From Pratylenchus scribneri (lineage: Eukaryota; Nematoda; Chromadorea; Rhabditida; Pratylenchidae): a stretch of 64,000 nucleotides of DNA. Both the position numbers and the translations under genes were made by a program. Below the pieces are notes generated by a model, which made no database searches, was not told the DNA's origin, and was given only the letters and a program-made list of their open reading frames with translations. The DNA is taken from positions 4,023,501 to 4,087,500 of the forward strand of contig JAQSEB010000041.1 of NCBI GenBank assembly GCA_030063045.1, written 5' to 3'. Below, one piece after another: positions 25,719-39,300 of the stretch (the stretch's first letter is position 1; every line of letters begins with the position of its first letter).

Positions 25719-26208
25719 TAGGGTTGCGCCCCCGCACTGCGGGGGCCGAGTTTGCGGGGACGGGGATATGCGGGGATGGCACTTGCGGGGACGGGGACGG
25801 GGATGACCCTTGCGGGGATCCCCGCGGGGATCCCCGCGGGGACGGGGATAGACTAAATTTTTGAAAAAGGTCTAATTTTTCACAAAAATTTTTCTAAAGA
25901 AAAATTTCTGCTCAATAATGGCCGCGCAGCGAAAAATTTTAGCGAATATTAGCCATGTAGTGAAAAATTTTAGCCAAAAATTCAAAAATTATAAAAATTT
26001 TGCTTAAAATTTTTTCCATTTTCCTTGAAAAATCCAAAAATATGGGGTGCATGTTCACCCCCGCGGGGATGAATCCCCGCGGGGGTGGCTCTTGCGGGGA
26101 CGGGGATTTGCGGGGATGGACTTGCGGGGACGGGGACGGGGATGAGGCCCAAAAAGTGCGGGGATCCTCCCCCGTCCCCGTCCCCGCGGGGACGGGGGCG
26201 CAACCCTA
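25719..26208. mobile_element. Non-autonomous hAT-type MITE, 490 bp
   Basis: The terminal inverted repeat TAGGGTTGCGCCCCCG is at both ends and the element is flanked by a perfect 8-bp direct repeat, CTTTCCAC (25711-25718 and 26209-26216). Eight-base duplications and TAGGG/CAGGG ends are typical of hAT transposons. Both arms carry GC-rich CGGGGA-type subterminal repeats; the core is AT-rich with GGCCGCGCAGCGAAAAATTT, a word shared with the element at 31302-31815. There is no transposase. Confidence 0.88.
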
Positions 26209-26429
26209 CTTTCCACAACATCTGGTTTGGCTTTGCCCCAAGAAAATTCCCCCGCAGCCCGTGAGCAATCCAATTCAAAGTTAAACAGTCGACAACCATT
26301 TCCATCACACTTTAAGTCCCAACAATCAACTATAATGTTGATTTTAAATGAACCGATGAATAATGAATCACCGAATTAAGGAGTGCTCTCTCCTTGCACA
26401 GTTTTCCTCCTTCCACCTACCCAGCTGGC

Positions 26430-26640
26430 TGGCTCTATGCCGCCGACATCATTTTTGAGACTGAATGATTTTTTCGTTTTTCCCATTTTCTCTAAAAAAC
26501 TAAAAAGGAAAAGCAAAAAATAAAACAAAAGAATGAAATTGCTTGGGGCGGAATGCTCTAAAAAACTAAAAAGGAAAAGCCAAAAATAAAACAAAAATAA
26601 AATTGCTTGAGGCGGAATGGGGGGGGGGGGGGGGGGGACA
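26430..26640. repeat. Second copy of a local duplication, ending in a poly-G run
   Basis: CATTTTTGAGACTGA, TTTTCCCA and CTCTAAAAAACTAAAAAGGA repeat the block at 25460-25640, and an inner part occurs twice more here. A homopolymer of 18 G lies at 26620-26637. Confidence 0.6.
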
Positions 26641-27164
26641 CGGCACACCAATGAAGATGTAGCATACAGTATATAACCATTTGTGCGCCACTGCGCACAC
26701 TAATCCTCCTTCCTTTCCTAAAATTCATTTCGCTCTCTTTTCCTATCTACTTCCACTCTGCTCTGTCTTTGGTTTTGCGCCCACAGCGAATTCGTTTACT
26801 TTGTCGGTAATCTGTGCCTTCATTTGAAAATTTTTTTGGAATTTTTATTTTATTATTCTTAATTCTGATTGTAAAACAATGAAAAAACATTATTTTAGAT
26901 AATTTTAGGGTTGACCAATTTTGGAAGTAACTTAATAAGGTAATTTTGAAAGTAAAAATGAGGGCAGAGATAACCGACAAATACCCAAAATTCCGTCCCC
27001 CACCCTCCCAATTTAACTGAGCTATCCAATTCAGATTTTAGAGTATCCGCAGCACAATAACCACCTATAGACCACCGCTTAAGGCCAACTATAAATTAAT
27101 TTGGCTTTATGAGCCAATCAATCGATGTATCACCGAAAAAAAGGCCTAGGCGCACAACCAAACA

Positions 27165-28170
27165 GCCGAGGACCATCCCATGTTTATTCGCAGTCGATCT
27201 CTCCTACATAATTTCCTGCCAACTCAAAACCATCAATCGGGGACCATTTCCCATTTTTTCCCAATCAGCCCCATAGCTTTCACCTTCCAGCGCAAAGCTA
27301 ACATCCGCCGGGGACCATCCCCATATTCATTTTCTAGTCATCGCCTGCCTTATGGATAGCACACAGCCAAACAGCCGGGGACCATCTCATATTTATTCGC
27401 AGTCGATCTTACGTCTTACCTACATAAATTTCTTGCCAGCTCACAAAGCCATCAATCGGGGACCATTTCCCATTTTTGTTTTAATCAGAGCCATGCCTTC
27501 AAGCGTACAGGCATCAGCCGGGGACCATCTTCCATTTTGTCCCAAACAGCGCCATAGCTTCCAGCTCAAAGCCAACATCCGGGGACCATCTCCCATTTTC
27601 CCGATATAATTTTCTGCCAACGCACAAAACCCATCAATCGGGGACCATCTCCTATATTTGTCCCAATCAGCCCCATTCCTCCCAGCGCACAAAGCCATTA
27701 TCCGAGGATCGTCCCCATTCCAGTCTCAGTCCGGTACACAGCCAACTGGCCGGGGACCATCCCATTTTATTCCAATCATCGCCATATCTTCAAGAGCACA
27801 GCAACATCCGTGGACCATCTTCCATTTTTATTAATATTTAAAATCAGCAGAAACATTCCTTCCAGCACAAAGCTAACATACGCCGGAGACCATCCCCCAT
27901 ATTCATTTTTTCCCAATCATCGCCATTCTTTCCAATGCACAGCCAAAAGCCGGGGACCATCACACATTTTCTCGACATAATTTCCTTCCAGCGCACAAAA
28001 CCATCAGCGAGGGATCATCGCCCATATTCATTTTTCCAATCATCGCCATTCCTTCTAGGCTTAAAGCCAACATCCGGAGACCATTTCACATTTTTTTCCA
28101 ATCAGAACCAAAGCTTTCAAACTCACATGTCACAGGTCACAGCCAGCCAATAAAGAGCAGGGGACCATCT
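27165..28170. repeat. Degenerate minisatellite, unit about 60-75 bp
   Basis: About 14 to 16 imperfect units, each with a GGGGACCAT core followed by CTCCCATTTT, then CCAATCA, GCCAT and TTCCAGCGCACA. The period is irregular because of indels. Short frames with repeated G-P-S-P-I are repeat artefacts. Confidence 0.75.
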
Positions 28171-28199
28171 TCGATTTGCAATTCTAGCGCCGTTGTCAT

Positions 28200-29740
28200 A
28201 ATTTCCACAGCTCAGGTAAATCCACTTGATTTTCCTTATATCTCGCATCAATCAACAAAATTAATCCCCTTCCATATACTTTTGAGGAATGGAAATTTTC
28301 TTTAGTCAAATCACATGGCATACTGTAGCACACAAATTCATTTTCTCTCTCTTTTCAATTTTTCTACTCACTTTTCTTTAAGGATTATTCCCACAGCATC
28401 CTAAAATTATTTTGATCCAATTAACAAAAAAATTTAAGGCCCCCCTCACTTTTTTGGAAGGAAATGGAAATTGCTTTATTCCAAGCATACAGTACTGCGC
28501 ACAAATCCAAATTCATTTTCTTTCTCTTTTCCCCTATTTTCTACTCACTTCATTTTTAGCCCATTTTTCGGCAATCTAAATTGAGAATTTAATCCCGTTA
28601 GCAATAATAATTTAAATTTAGCCTTTCTCGCTTTTTTAGCAACTTGCTTGGCCCCACTGATGAATATATGAAAACAAAAAATAAAAGGACATTTTAATGT
28701 CGCCGCCATTATAGGGCATTGAAAGTCTCCGTCTCCCCTTCCCTTCCATAGCTTATAGAAGACAACTTCAACAACAAATTAGTCTGGGAAATTTTTTTCC
28801 CCTTCGCGGGCCAATTTATGGGTCCAATTATTAATCATTCCAGACAAAAACATATGTCACAATCACTTATATTTAAAACAAATTCCCTATCAATTTTTCC
28901 CACCTATTTACATTAGTTTTCCCTTTTTTTAAATAAATTCGGAGGGAAATGAACTCTTTTAAAGAAGGGTAATTTCAGGAAATTGTTTGTCTTTGAACCA
29001 ATTCAGGGGCAAATTATTAATCATTCTAACATATGGCCCAATTATTTTTATTAAACCCCCATATCGATTTCCCCTTCTTCCATTGATTCATTCATTTCTT
29101 TTAATATATTCGCCCCCGAGGGAATTCTTTCTTTGTAAAGTAGGGCCATTTCATTAGGAAAGCATTTTTTTTGTACACATTTTGTTTTTCGACGAGTCAT
29201 GTCTCCATTCTTGGCCCACAACCTTTTAGGCCAGTCTCGTCCCCTTTAAAATCGATATTTTTTCGTACTCCATTCACACCCCAAATTTTTTTCGTCCTAA
29301 ATTCCGCCAAAAAGTGTTAAAGCCGAGAAAAGAAGGATGGCTTATTTTTATTGGCCAAGTCCCAAAACCATCATTTTATGGGGCAAATATTCCCTCCCTT
29401 TCTTACCTTCATTTTTTATTTATAAGCTTTTTAATGCATTTGACACAAACATATTTTACATTTATATTTTAAATAAATTTACAATTATGCGAGACAAATA
29501 TTGTTGCCCGCCTACCCTCTTATTCCTTAAAAATTCGCTTTTAGGGGTTATGGCCCAAAGCCATTATTTTATTGGGTGGGCAAATATTGCCTTTCCGCTT
29601 ATTTCCGTTCATTTTTAAATTTATTTTAAGGCTTTTAATGCATTTGAATTTGACATAAACATATTTTAATGGGAAATATTTAAAATGGCGAAAAAAAACA
29701 TTTTAGATGGCGAGAATATTTTAGCGTTTTAATGGTTTGT
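28200..29740. other. Intergenic, no supported gene
   Basis: Pyrimidine-rich DNA with a direct duplication: two copies of a block containing CATTATTTTATTGGG-like and GCATTTGACA/CATATTTTA words around 29337-29470 and 29545-29660. No gene or RNA was recognised. Confidence 0.4.
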
Positions 29741-29744
29741 CCTT

Positions 29745-29955
29745 AGACCCCCAAACCATATACCCAATATCACTTCGAGACTAATCGTTTGATAATGATG
29801 ATTCAGCTTAGGTTTAACTAATTTTAATAAATTTTGAACCAAAAACCATGAAATGGTTTAAGGTTTAAACGGTTTGACCAATCCTTGAAAAATTATATAG
29901 CATTCGATGCGCCTTGATGATATCTATTGATTGGTTATATATGGTTGGGATTTTA
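29745..29955. repeat. Foldback repeat, diverged copy of the TCTCATCGAGAC family
   Basis: The left part has TTAGACCCCCAAACCATATA and ATCACTTCGAGACTAATCG. The right part has AGCATTCGATGCGCCTTGAT, the same order as in the edge copy at 63772-64000. It lies about 350 bp upstream of gene A. Confidence 0.45.
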
Positions 29956-30301
29956 AGACTAAACACTGAATCGATTATAATGTTTTGCCATTTCCAATAC
30001 TTTTTTAGCCATAAACCCAACCTATTTTAACGCTCATATTTTAATCAATTTACATTTATTCGAGATAAATTTTTCCATCCGCCCCCTTTATTCCTTATTC
30101 CCCTTTCTAAAAGTGTTCCATTTTGACATATTCATTTTCGCGCAAAATTTTATTTCTTTAACATTTTATCGCGTTCAAATTTATAAAAAACAGCCAAATT
30201 AATTATTGCCCCTTCTATTTTTAGGTTAGATTAGAAATACATCAGTAATTAAACCACCCAACCAACTAACAAATCAAAAACATCGACAAAAGCTTCACAA
30301 A

Positions 30302-33300
30302 ATGACAAACACTGACAACAACGGTGAAAACAATGAAAATGACCATCCGCCAATGACTCTTGAGGAATTGTATGCCGAAATCCAGCGTCTCTCAAATGTG
30401 GAAACGGCATTAATAGTAATTTATTTGGGTTGGGATTTTTGGAATTTGATCTATTTTTTATGCATCAGATTTGATGATAAAGCACAAAAATAATGTTTTA
30501 GAGCATTTATTTGATGTTATTGACTTAATTTTTTTTGATATGTTTTGGAACTTTTGAGGGAAAATTTCATTAGAAATGCAAAAAAAACAATTACCTTTTG
30601 AAGTTGTTAAACATATTTTTGTTATTTCAGGAAAACGCTTAAATAGGCACTATTTTGTGGCCTAAAAATCCTAGCCCTAGCATCTAAAATCAGAAAAAAA
30701 TCAATTTCCTTTTCTAAGATAGTCTCCACAAAATCATAGGGAATATTGGCTTTAGTCCGAATTTAATAATTTTGCAAATTGTGAAATTAATTAGTATTTA
30801 GTAATTCTAGGTTAATCTGCTGCTGGTCTATTAATGAATGGATAGAGATTTTCAAAATTTTATTTTAATTTTTTTTATTACAGAATGTGCGCCAAGAAGC
30901 AAATGATGCCGCAGAGCAAATCAATGCACGTCGACTTTATCTTGTGGGCCAATTGCGCCAGCAATATTTGAATAATCAATCGGCAACGACAACACCACAG
31001 CCATTGCAAATTCAAATTGCCGCCGCAATCAATGGAAATTTGGGCCAAGATGGACAGCAGGAAAATGATGGTCCAAAGGAAGCAGCTGCATCGTCGAATT
31101 CTCCAACAGACGGAAATGCTATTGGCTCACGTGAGTATTTGCGATTTTTAGGATTTAGGGCGCATTAGAATTAGAACTTTTTGAGGCCTTAATTGGCCAT
31201 AAACAAGGATTTAGTATTTTTTGTATAAGAATTAAAAAAATCATTCTTAATAGGGATATCGCCCGAAAGCCATTATTTTACGCATTTTTTCGCAGTTAAT
31301 ACAGGGTTCGGATCAAAAAATTTTCTAAATAAGACAAATTACTTCAAAAAATAAGATTTTGTGGTCAAAAATAAGATTTTTACAAAAGTACTTTAAAATT
31401 ATTTAAAATCGGTTTATTCATGTAAAAATTGTTTAAATATCATATTTTTCATCTCCCATAATCTATTTGGCTTTAGTTTTTTACTCCTTGAAGGAGAAAT
31501 TTAAATCAAGGCCGTGCAAAAAATTTGAGTTAAAAATGGCCGCGCAGTGAAAAATTAGACCTAAAAATGGCCGCTCAGCGAAAAATTAGACCCAAAAATT
31601 GCCGCGCAGCGAAAAATTAGACCCAAAAATGGCCGCGCAGCGAAAAATTTGGATATTTTTAAGGAAAAAAATGAAATTTTATGTAAAATCAGACAAAATA
31701 AGACAATTCATCAAAAATAAGGACAAATCTTACAAATAAGGACATTTTAATTTTGTAAGATTTGACCTCTCAAAATAAGGACAAATCTTATAAATAAGGA
31801 CAGATCCGAACCCTGAGTTAATAGGAATACAAATTTATTTGAGAGAGAGAGGAGATTAGCAAGTCCTTATAAGTATTTAGGAATTTTCAAGAAGATTATC
31901 TTTTTTTAATAAGCAATAAGGAATTTTCAAAAAGATCATATTTCTTTAAAGATTTAGTTATTTTTTTACAAAAAAACGATGTTTTTATAAGGAATTAGAA
32001 ATTTACTATGTTTTTAAAAGGATTTAGGAATTTCCGAGGATGGAGAAAAATTGAAAGAGACACTTTTTTCTTATAACCAATAGCCATAAAAAAATTTTAT
32101 CCATTAAAAATTTTATATTTAAATTTTATATCCATTAAAAATTTTATATTCATTAAAAATTTTATCCATTAAAAATTTTAAATTTTATATCCATTAAAAA
32201 TTTTAAATTTTATATCCATTAAAAATTTTAAATTTTATATCCATTAAAAATTTTATCCATTAAAAATTTTAAATTTTATATCCATTAAAAATTTTAAATT
32301 TTATATCCATTAAAAATTTTATCCATTAAAAATTTTAAATTTTATATCCATTAAAAATTTTATCCATTAAAAATTTTAAATTTTATATCCATTAAAAATT
32401 TTAAATTTTATATCCATTAAAAATTTTAAATTTTATATCCATTAAAAATTTTATCCATTAAAAATTTTAAATTTTATATCCATTAAAAATTTTAAATTTT
32501 ATATCCATTAAAAATTTTATATCCATTAAAAATTTTATCCATTAAAAATTTATATTTAAATTTTATATCCATTAAAAATTTTATATCCATTAAAAATTTT
32601 ATCCATTAAAAATTTTATATTTAAATTTTTTATCCATTAAAAATTTTATATCCATTAAAAATTTTATATTTAAGTTTTTTATCCATTAAAAATTTTATAT
32701 TTAAATTTTTTATCCATTAAAAATTTTATATTTAAGTTTTTTATCCATTAAAAATTTTATATTTAAATTTTTTATCCATTAAAAATTTTATATTTAAATT
32801 TTTTATCCATTAAAAATTTTATATTTAAGTTTTATCCATTAAAAATTTTATATTTAAATTTTTTATCCATTAAAAATTTTATATACATTAATTTATTATT
32901 TTTTTTTATTTATTTTAGTGAGGGGGAGGAGGGGGACAATATTTAATTTTATGGGTTGGGCATGGGGGATGGGCATTAAAAATTTGTAATGCCTTCCCCG
33001 TTATTTTTAGGCAAAATATTCATAAAATAAAAATAATATAGTAAGGAAAAGAGTTTTATAATAAAATTATTTGTCAAAAAATTTTTACTTCAGGCACGCT
33101 TAGACCAAGTCAACGGGAGGATTCCAGCAGCAGTGTTCCTCAACCATTTGCGCAACGAAATGGCAATAGTAGCAAAATTCAGCAATTGTCAGCACCGCCC
33201 ATCCTCTCATGCAATCAACAACATCTTCAGCAACAACAACAACAACAACAGGAGCAAGCGATGATTCAGATTAATGATGAGGAAGAAGAGTTGGAGCAGG

Positions 33301-36300
33301 AAAATGCAATGGAAGTGGATGGATCAGCAGCAGAAAATGCGCAAAATGAGGCGGATGGAAATGTGAGTGTTTTTTTATAGAGAATGAACATTTTCATCAA
33401 TAAAATATGGGAAGAAAAATTGAATAACGAATTGAGGGTTTATTTATGCGATAATTTCCAGAAAATATGTTAATTAGCATTTCCCAATAATATATTACTT
33501 CAGGATGGATCGAAAAGGGAGATTGTTTGATCAAATGCAGGAAGAAATATTATGTTACCTATTCCCTAAATGGAAAACATGCTATTTTTTTCTCCCCAAA
33601 AAAAACTTTTTTTTCCCCAAAAAAATCTCTTTTTTCCCCAAAACTTTTTTTTCCCCAAAAAACACTTTTTTATCCCCAATACCTCTTTTTCCCCCAAAAA
33701 ACACTTTTTTATCCCCAATAAACCCAAAAGTGAAAATTTTTTGATTTTTTCTTAAAAATCATAAAAGTAAATGGAATTTAAGCTTCAGAAGATGAAATTA
33801 TTTCAATATTTTTAATGTGAATTTTCATATAAATTTCTTTCGGCATTACAAACTTATCTTTACCTAGCTCAAAAACTTACCCTAATCTTAGCCCTTAGCC
33901 CCTAGAACCCATGCTCTGACCCTAACCTACCCTAACCCTAGCCCGTAGCCCCTAAAACCCATCCTCCGACCCTAGCCTAACCCTATCCCATAGCCCCTAA
34001 AAGCTAAAACCCATGGAGCCAAGCCCCTAATTCGGAAAACCACATCCGAGTCAAAAACATTAAACTTAAAAAAAATTTATTTTTTTTTGCAGATTGGAAC
34101 ATGTGAAATGAGTTGCTTTCCATTTACTTTTATGATTTTTAAGAAAAAATCAAAAAATTTTCACTTTTGGGTTTATTGGGGATAAAAAGTTTTTTTTGGG
34201 GAAAAAAAAGTTTTGGGGAAAAAAAAGATTTTTTTGGGGAAAAAAAAGTTTTTCTTGGGGAGAAAAAAGGTTATCACTAAATGGAAATATTTTCCGGAAA
34301 ATGAAATTACAAAAAAATTTGAATATTTTCATTAATTAATTAGAATAAAAAAGAATAAAATATTTTCAGAAAGGAAATCAGAATAGTAGAAGTATCAGAA
34401 ATATAATATTAATTAAACCAAGCCAAATTCTCTTTTTTTCCATTCCATAAATAAAACTAAAATAAAAATTGAAATAAAATATTCATAACAATGGGAGATT
34501 CTTTTGATTCTACATATTTGTCGACTATTTAAATCCGTTCATAGTCACAATCAATTAGAATTTGAATTAAACATTAGACAATTTACCATCCCATTTATAT
34601 TATTTTTCATACATTTAAGGTTGAACAATGCCAAGAAGAATTGCAAGTTCGAATTGATGAAGAAGCTCGCCGCCGTAATTTGGCTGAATGGCGCCAAATT
34701 TTGGACAATTACTTCAACGAATTTGGCGCAAATGTTCAAAATGAAGTTATGCCTGAAGCAAATATCAATGTGGGAAATGAAGATCAGCAGATGGGTGAAG
34801 GAGGCCAAGAACCAACAGCAGCAGAAAATAACCAATCACGAAATGAAGAATTAGAGCCGTCACAGAATGAACAAATCCAACAAATTAATGCCGAGGAAGA
34901 TGTTCAAAATGAAGAAGAAAATGAACATCATCATTGTGAATGCGATGATGGGCACAACAACGATCAGCAGCTGGAAGAAGAAGATGAGGATGAGCCGGCA
35001 AACGAGAATGAAATTGATGGCACAAATGCTGGGGGAAATCATCAAAGAGCGAATGGAAAACGATTGAAACGCCGCTACCCTGGGGAACCTTGGTAAGGAA
35101 ATTGAGGAATACAAATAAAATATGGGTCGGGTCTAATAAATATATAAATTTATATTTAAATTCACCGATTCTAGTTTTCGAAACTTTTAGTCCAAATTAG
35201 GTTTAAAATACATTGGTCATTTTTGAATGCCTCTTTAGCTGCCCCAAATTATCGCTATTTAAATTTAAAATAACTCATCAAGGGGTGGACCAATCTTGAA
35301 AATTTTATAATCAAATTAAAGATCAGACTATTCATTATCTAATTATTAAAATGGTTCAGAATTGAATAATAAAAATTTTTTTTAAATATTCTTTATTATA
35401 GAAATAAAATTTTCAATGGATTTTTGGATATAACTCCATCAATTATGAACCAATTTACATAAATTTGCTATCATTAAATATAGACAAAAGCCTGCTTTTT
35501 GATTTGATAATAAAATCCACAAAATTAGTTAAATACTTGATGAGTTATTATAAAAGGCGACAAGTTTAGCTGTTTTCTGTTGAATTAAGATAATCTCAAA
35601 ATTTCCCATTTTCTTCTAAATTTGATTTTTTATTTTTAAAATAGTTTTTTCATTAATTTATATTATTTTCAGGTGCTTACGTTGCCTTTTTCACCAACAA
35701 TTTGGCTGGTATCCACGCGAAGAATATGACAATGATCCAGAATTGAAGAAGAGATTTGCCAAATATATTCGTCAACGAACAATGATTGCGGAAGAGGATG
35801 AAAAATTGAAGGAGGAATTTGAGCAATTTTTGAGGCAATATTTGAACCATCGAGAAATGAATGGGGATGAGCCATTTCCACAACAAAAGAGAGCCACCCG
35901 AGGGCGGTCAAGATCAAGAGGCAGAAATCAACAGCCAAATGATGGAGCATTGGAAAATGATGGGAGTGGCGCATCGAATGTTCAATCAACATCGAATGGA
36001 AACAACAATACAAATATTGCCCAGGGTTCACCGCCACTCGCCGATGCCAATCCAAGTCTGAATTCATCTGATGATGCTTATGGGAATGATCGGAAGAAAT
36101 TGAATACCAACAGAAGCAGTAAGTTTACCTTCGGGGAATTATTCATATTTATTTTTTGAATTCTCAAGATTCCTTTGAGCATTTTTTGTTAATATATATT
36201 TTAATTAGGCGAAAAAAAGTATAGAAAATGATGAAAAAAAGATATTAAAAATGGCGAAAAATTTGTTCAATCAAGATTAAAATTTAAACCTTGATAATAA

Positions 36301-39300
36301 TTTGGCCTAGGTTTAACTAAATTTTAATTAATTTTGAACCATAAAATGGAAGAATTGCTTAACCTATTTAGTGCCCTCTAATTTTGACCAAATAGATCTG
36401 TCGATTTGAGATAGAATTTCGTCCTTTATTAATGTTTTATTTCACAATTTCCAATTTTTTTGGCAAATTAATTACGAAAATTTCTCTCTTTTTCAGTTCC
36501 GAAGAAGCCAGGCCAGCAAAAAGCGGCAGCCAATCCGCCGAATGGACCATCAACATCAACGACATTTGATGAAATTCTTGCCAATATGGAGAGAATGCCC
36601 TCATCATCGGCTGGCTCCAATTTCAATGGGCGAACATTGGATCAACGACTTCTTCAAGATGTGTTGCCGGATAGTCAGCCTCCACAAACAAATTTGGCAT
36701 CCATCACCGAAGCAACTTTAGGCCAGCAGGTCCAATATATTAAAAATTTGGTAAAAATACTAGGTAAAATCACTGTAAAGAGAGCTAGGATTGGTCAAAA
36801 TCGGTTTTAAAAACTCGGGTTTTTGATTTGTAAAAATGTCATTTTTCGGTTTTGCTTTCTCCTATTTTCAATTGAAAATTGGTTAAAGTCTGTTTGGAAA
36901 ACCAATTTTGATTTTTAAAAATGTCAATTTTCTATTTCGATTTCTCCTATTTTCATTTGAAAAAGAGCAAAAATTTCCAAATTCCATTTTAAATTTCATC
37001 GATTTTATGAAACCGAAATGGACTTTGACCAACCCTAAAAAGACTATGTAAATTTCAACAGAAATTTTATTGTAAATCCATTTAAATACTAATTTACCTG
37101 ATTCTTATCTTTTAACGGTTACCAACTTTTTTTTTGTAATTTTGTTACAAAAAATCCAAATTTATTTCTAAAGGAAAACTCTCCTCTTTCAGAATAAATG
37201 ATTTTTTGAACGAATTTAATTTATGTGAATTAAAAAATTTTAAAAATTTTACTGATTTTCAAATTTGTAAATTTTTTCTGATTTTCAGGAGCAAAATTTG
37301 ACCAATGAGCAAATGGATGCCAATGAAGCTCCACAATCTCCTCATCTATCGAATTCGGATGGCATTCAACAAAATGAGGAAATGACGAAGAAAAAGGCAA
37401 AATCATCGCCTATTTTAACTGTGAATGGCCAACAAAATTCACAGCCTCAGCAGCAATCGTCGACACCTCAACAACAGCGAAATCCACCGGAGCAAGGAAT
37501 TTGGAGTAAGTACAAAAGGGAATTTTTTTGTTAGTTTCATTTTTTGCTTAAAAGCATTTCCAAGCATTTTTGGTTCTATAAGTGGTTGAATTTTTTGAGC
37601 TTAAATCCTGACTTTAGACCAGCTCTAAGGTATCGTATCAATTATCTTCATTACATATCGTATTTGCTCTCTCTTTTAATTCCTTCTCTACCTTTTGGCA
37701 AATTTAAAATATATATCTCATGGCAAAAATATAATTTTTTTGATTTAAAATAAATAAAATAAAATGCCCTAAAAATTAAAAGCCTATCCCATTCTCTCTA
37801 ATTAGGTAATCATGTTAATCATGTTTTGCAAACAAAGAACAAAATATTCTTGAAAGTAGTAAACATTCAACCCAGTTGAAAAATAAATTATTTTAGCAAA
37901 TTAGTAAGAAAAAAAACCACAGATTATTTTTGCAGAAAATTGTTTTCCTAAACTATAAATAATTTATTATTTCATCTTACTTATAAAAAATTTTCAAAAA
38001 TATTCCGTTATCGCTTATTAAAAATATCCCATTTTTTGCCAATTTTATCATCGTAATTTTGACCATACGTTATCGTTCATCATTTTTTATTTTTCGGTAG
38101 AATAACCCTGGGATGGACAAGTCAAATCTTTATTAGTACTTTTTTAGAGTCAAGAATTGTTGGAATTTAAATTTAAATACGGTAGGCCTAGGCCCGACTC
38201 TTAGGGCTTATTTTTATAACCTAGAATTATATTGGATCCCCACTCTTTCTAATAACATTAAGGATTAAACAAATTTTTATGTTTTTGTTTTCAAATTAAA
38301 AGAAGTTTGGATATCTAATTTATTGATTTTATTAAATTGGTTCAGAAATAATGATAAGCCCAGAAAAACGATGAAATTGAAAATTTTGTTTATCTATAGT
38401 AAAAGACATTTTTAAATATTTTAAAGGAAAAATTTAAAAATTCTGAACCAATTTAAAATAATCTGATAATATTGGAAAGCCAAAAAGTTACTCTTAAATA
38501 TTTAATTTGATACTAAAATCACTAAAATTTGTTTAGTCCTTGAAGAGTTCAACGCCAAAAGTTTAACTCTTACCAAATCCAGGGACCCTATTCTTTATAC
38601 CTAAATCATTAGAGCTTATTTTTAAAGTCTAGAATTATGCTTTGAGCAATTTTTCATCTTTTTTTTAAATTAATTTTTTTTCAGTGACATCCAATTTCAC
38701 ACCATCGCCATCGAATATGGCCGATGTTTTCGAATTTCCTGTGACATCACCTCCTCACATTGGAAATGTCGCCATGCCACCCGCCACAGTTGGAAATGGC
38801 CAAACTCCCCAAAATGTTGATGAACGCACACCGCTTGGTGCAATCCATCCAAATGCACCCAACAAGAAGCGTCGATCTGACAGCCCAAGAAAAAGTGGCG
38901 AAAAACGTGCCAAAAAGGCGGAGAAGCCGGCTGCTGGCGCGGCTGCCCTGAATCCTAAATATGAACGAATTGGCGGCGGTGGACAAAGAAATGTGGAGAA
39001 TTTGGGAAACAATGGCCATCAAGGTGGAATATCAAATGAGGGAAATGTTGTGCAACAACCGGCAGTACAACATTCTTCTGCTGATGGTGAGTGAATTGGG
39101 GGCAAATTAGGGACACATTTTTGGAGGGGTTTTTTCAAAAATTTTTATTAAATTTTGCTTTTTTCGTTGTTTGCATATTAAATTTTTTTTATTGCTCTCA
39201 CTTTAATTTGAGGACATCTAAAAAATTAGAGCGGATTTTTAGGACTTTAGGACTTAGAAAATGCAATAAACGATTCAAAAATTTCACTCTGTCAAAAGTT

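Larger units (their letters stand above)
14961..29700. other. Pyrimidine-rich intergenic block with many local duplications
   Basis: Over about 14.7 kb the plus strand is unusually rich in C and T (CCATTCC, TTTCCC, CATTTTC words). Most plus-strand frames therefore read as Ser/Phe/Pro/Leu/His/Ile runs; examples are 14967-15233, 17407-17862, 21961-22941 and 24972-25280. None shows a domain, a conserved motif or a consistent exon chain, so I do not call them genes. The repeats inside the block are listed separately. Confidence 0.6.

Noticed and set aside
33505..33755. Three overlapping frames rich in F-F-P-K
   Set aside because: Translation of the TTTTCCCCAAAA simple repeat. A GATGGATC stretch after a TTCAG at 33503 was tested as a gene A exon but hits a stop after eight codons.
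33870..34025. True telomere
   Set aside because: Embedded in a gene A intron within a foldback element, degenerate, and flanked by normal sequence on both sides.
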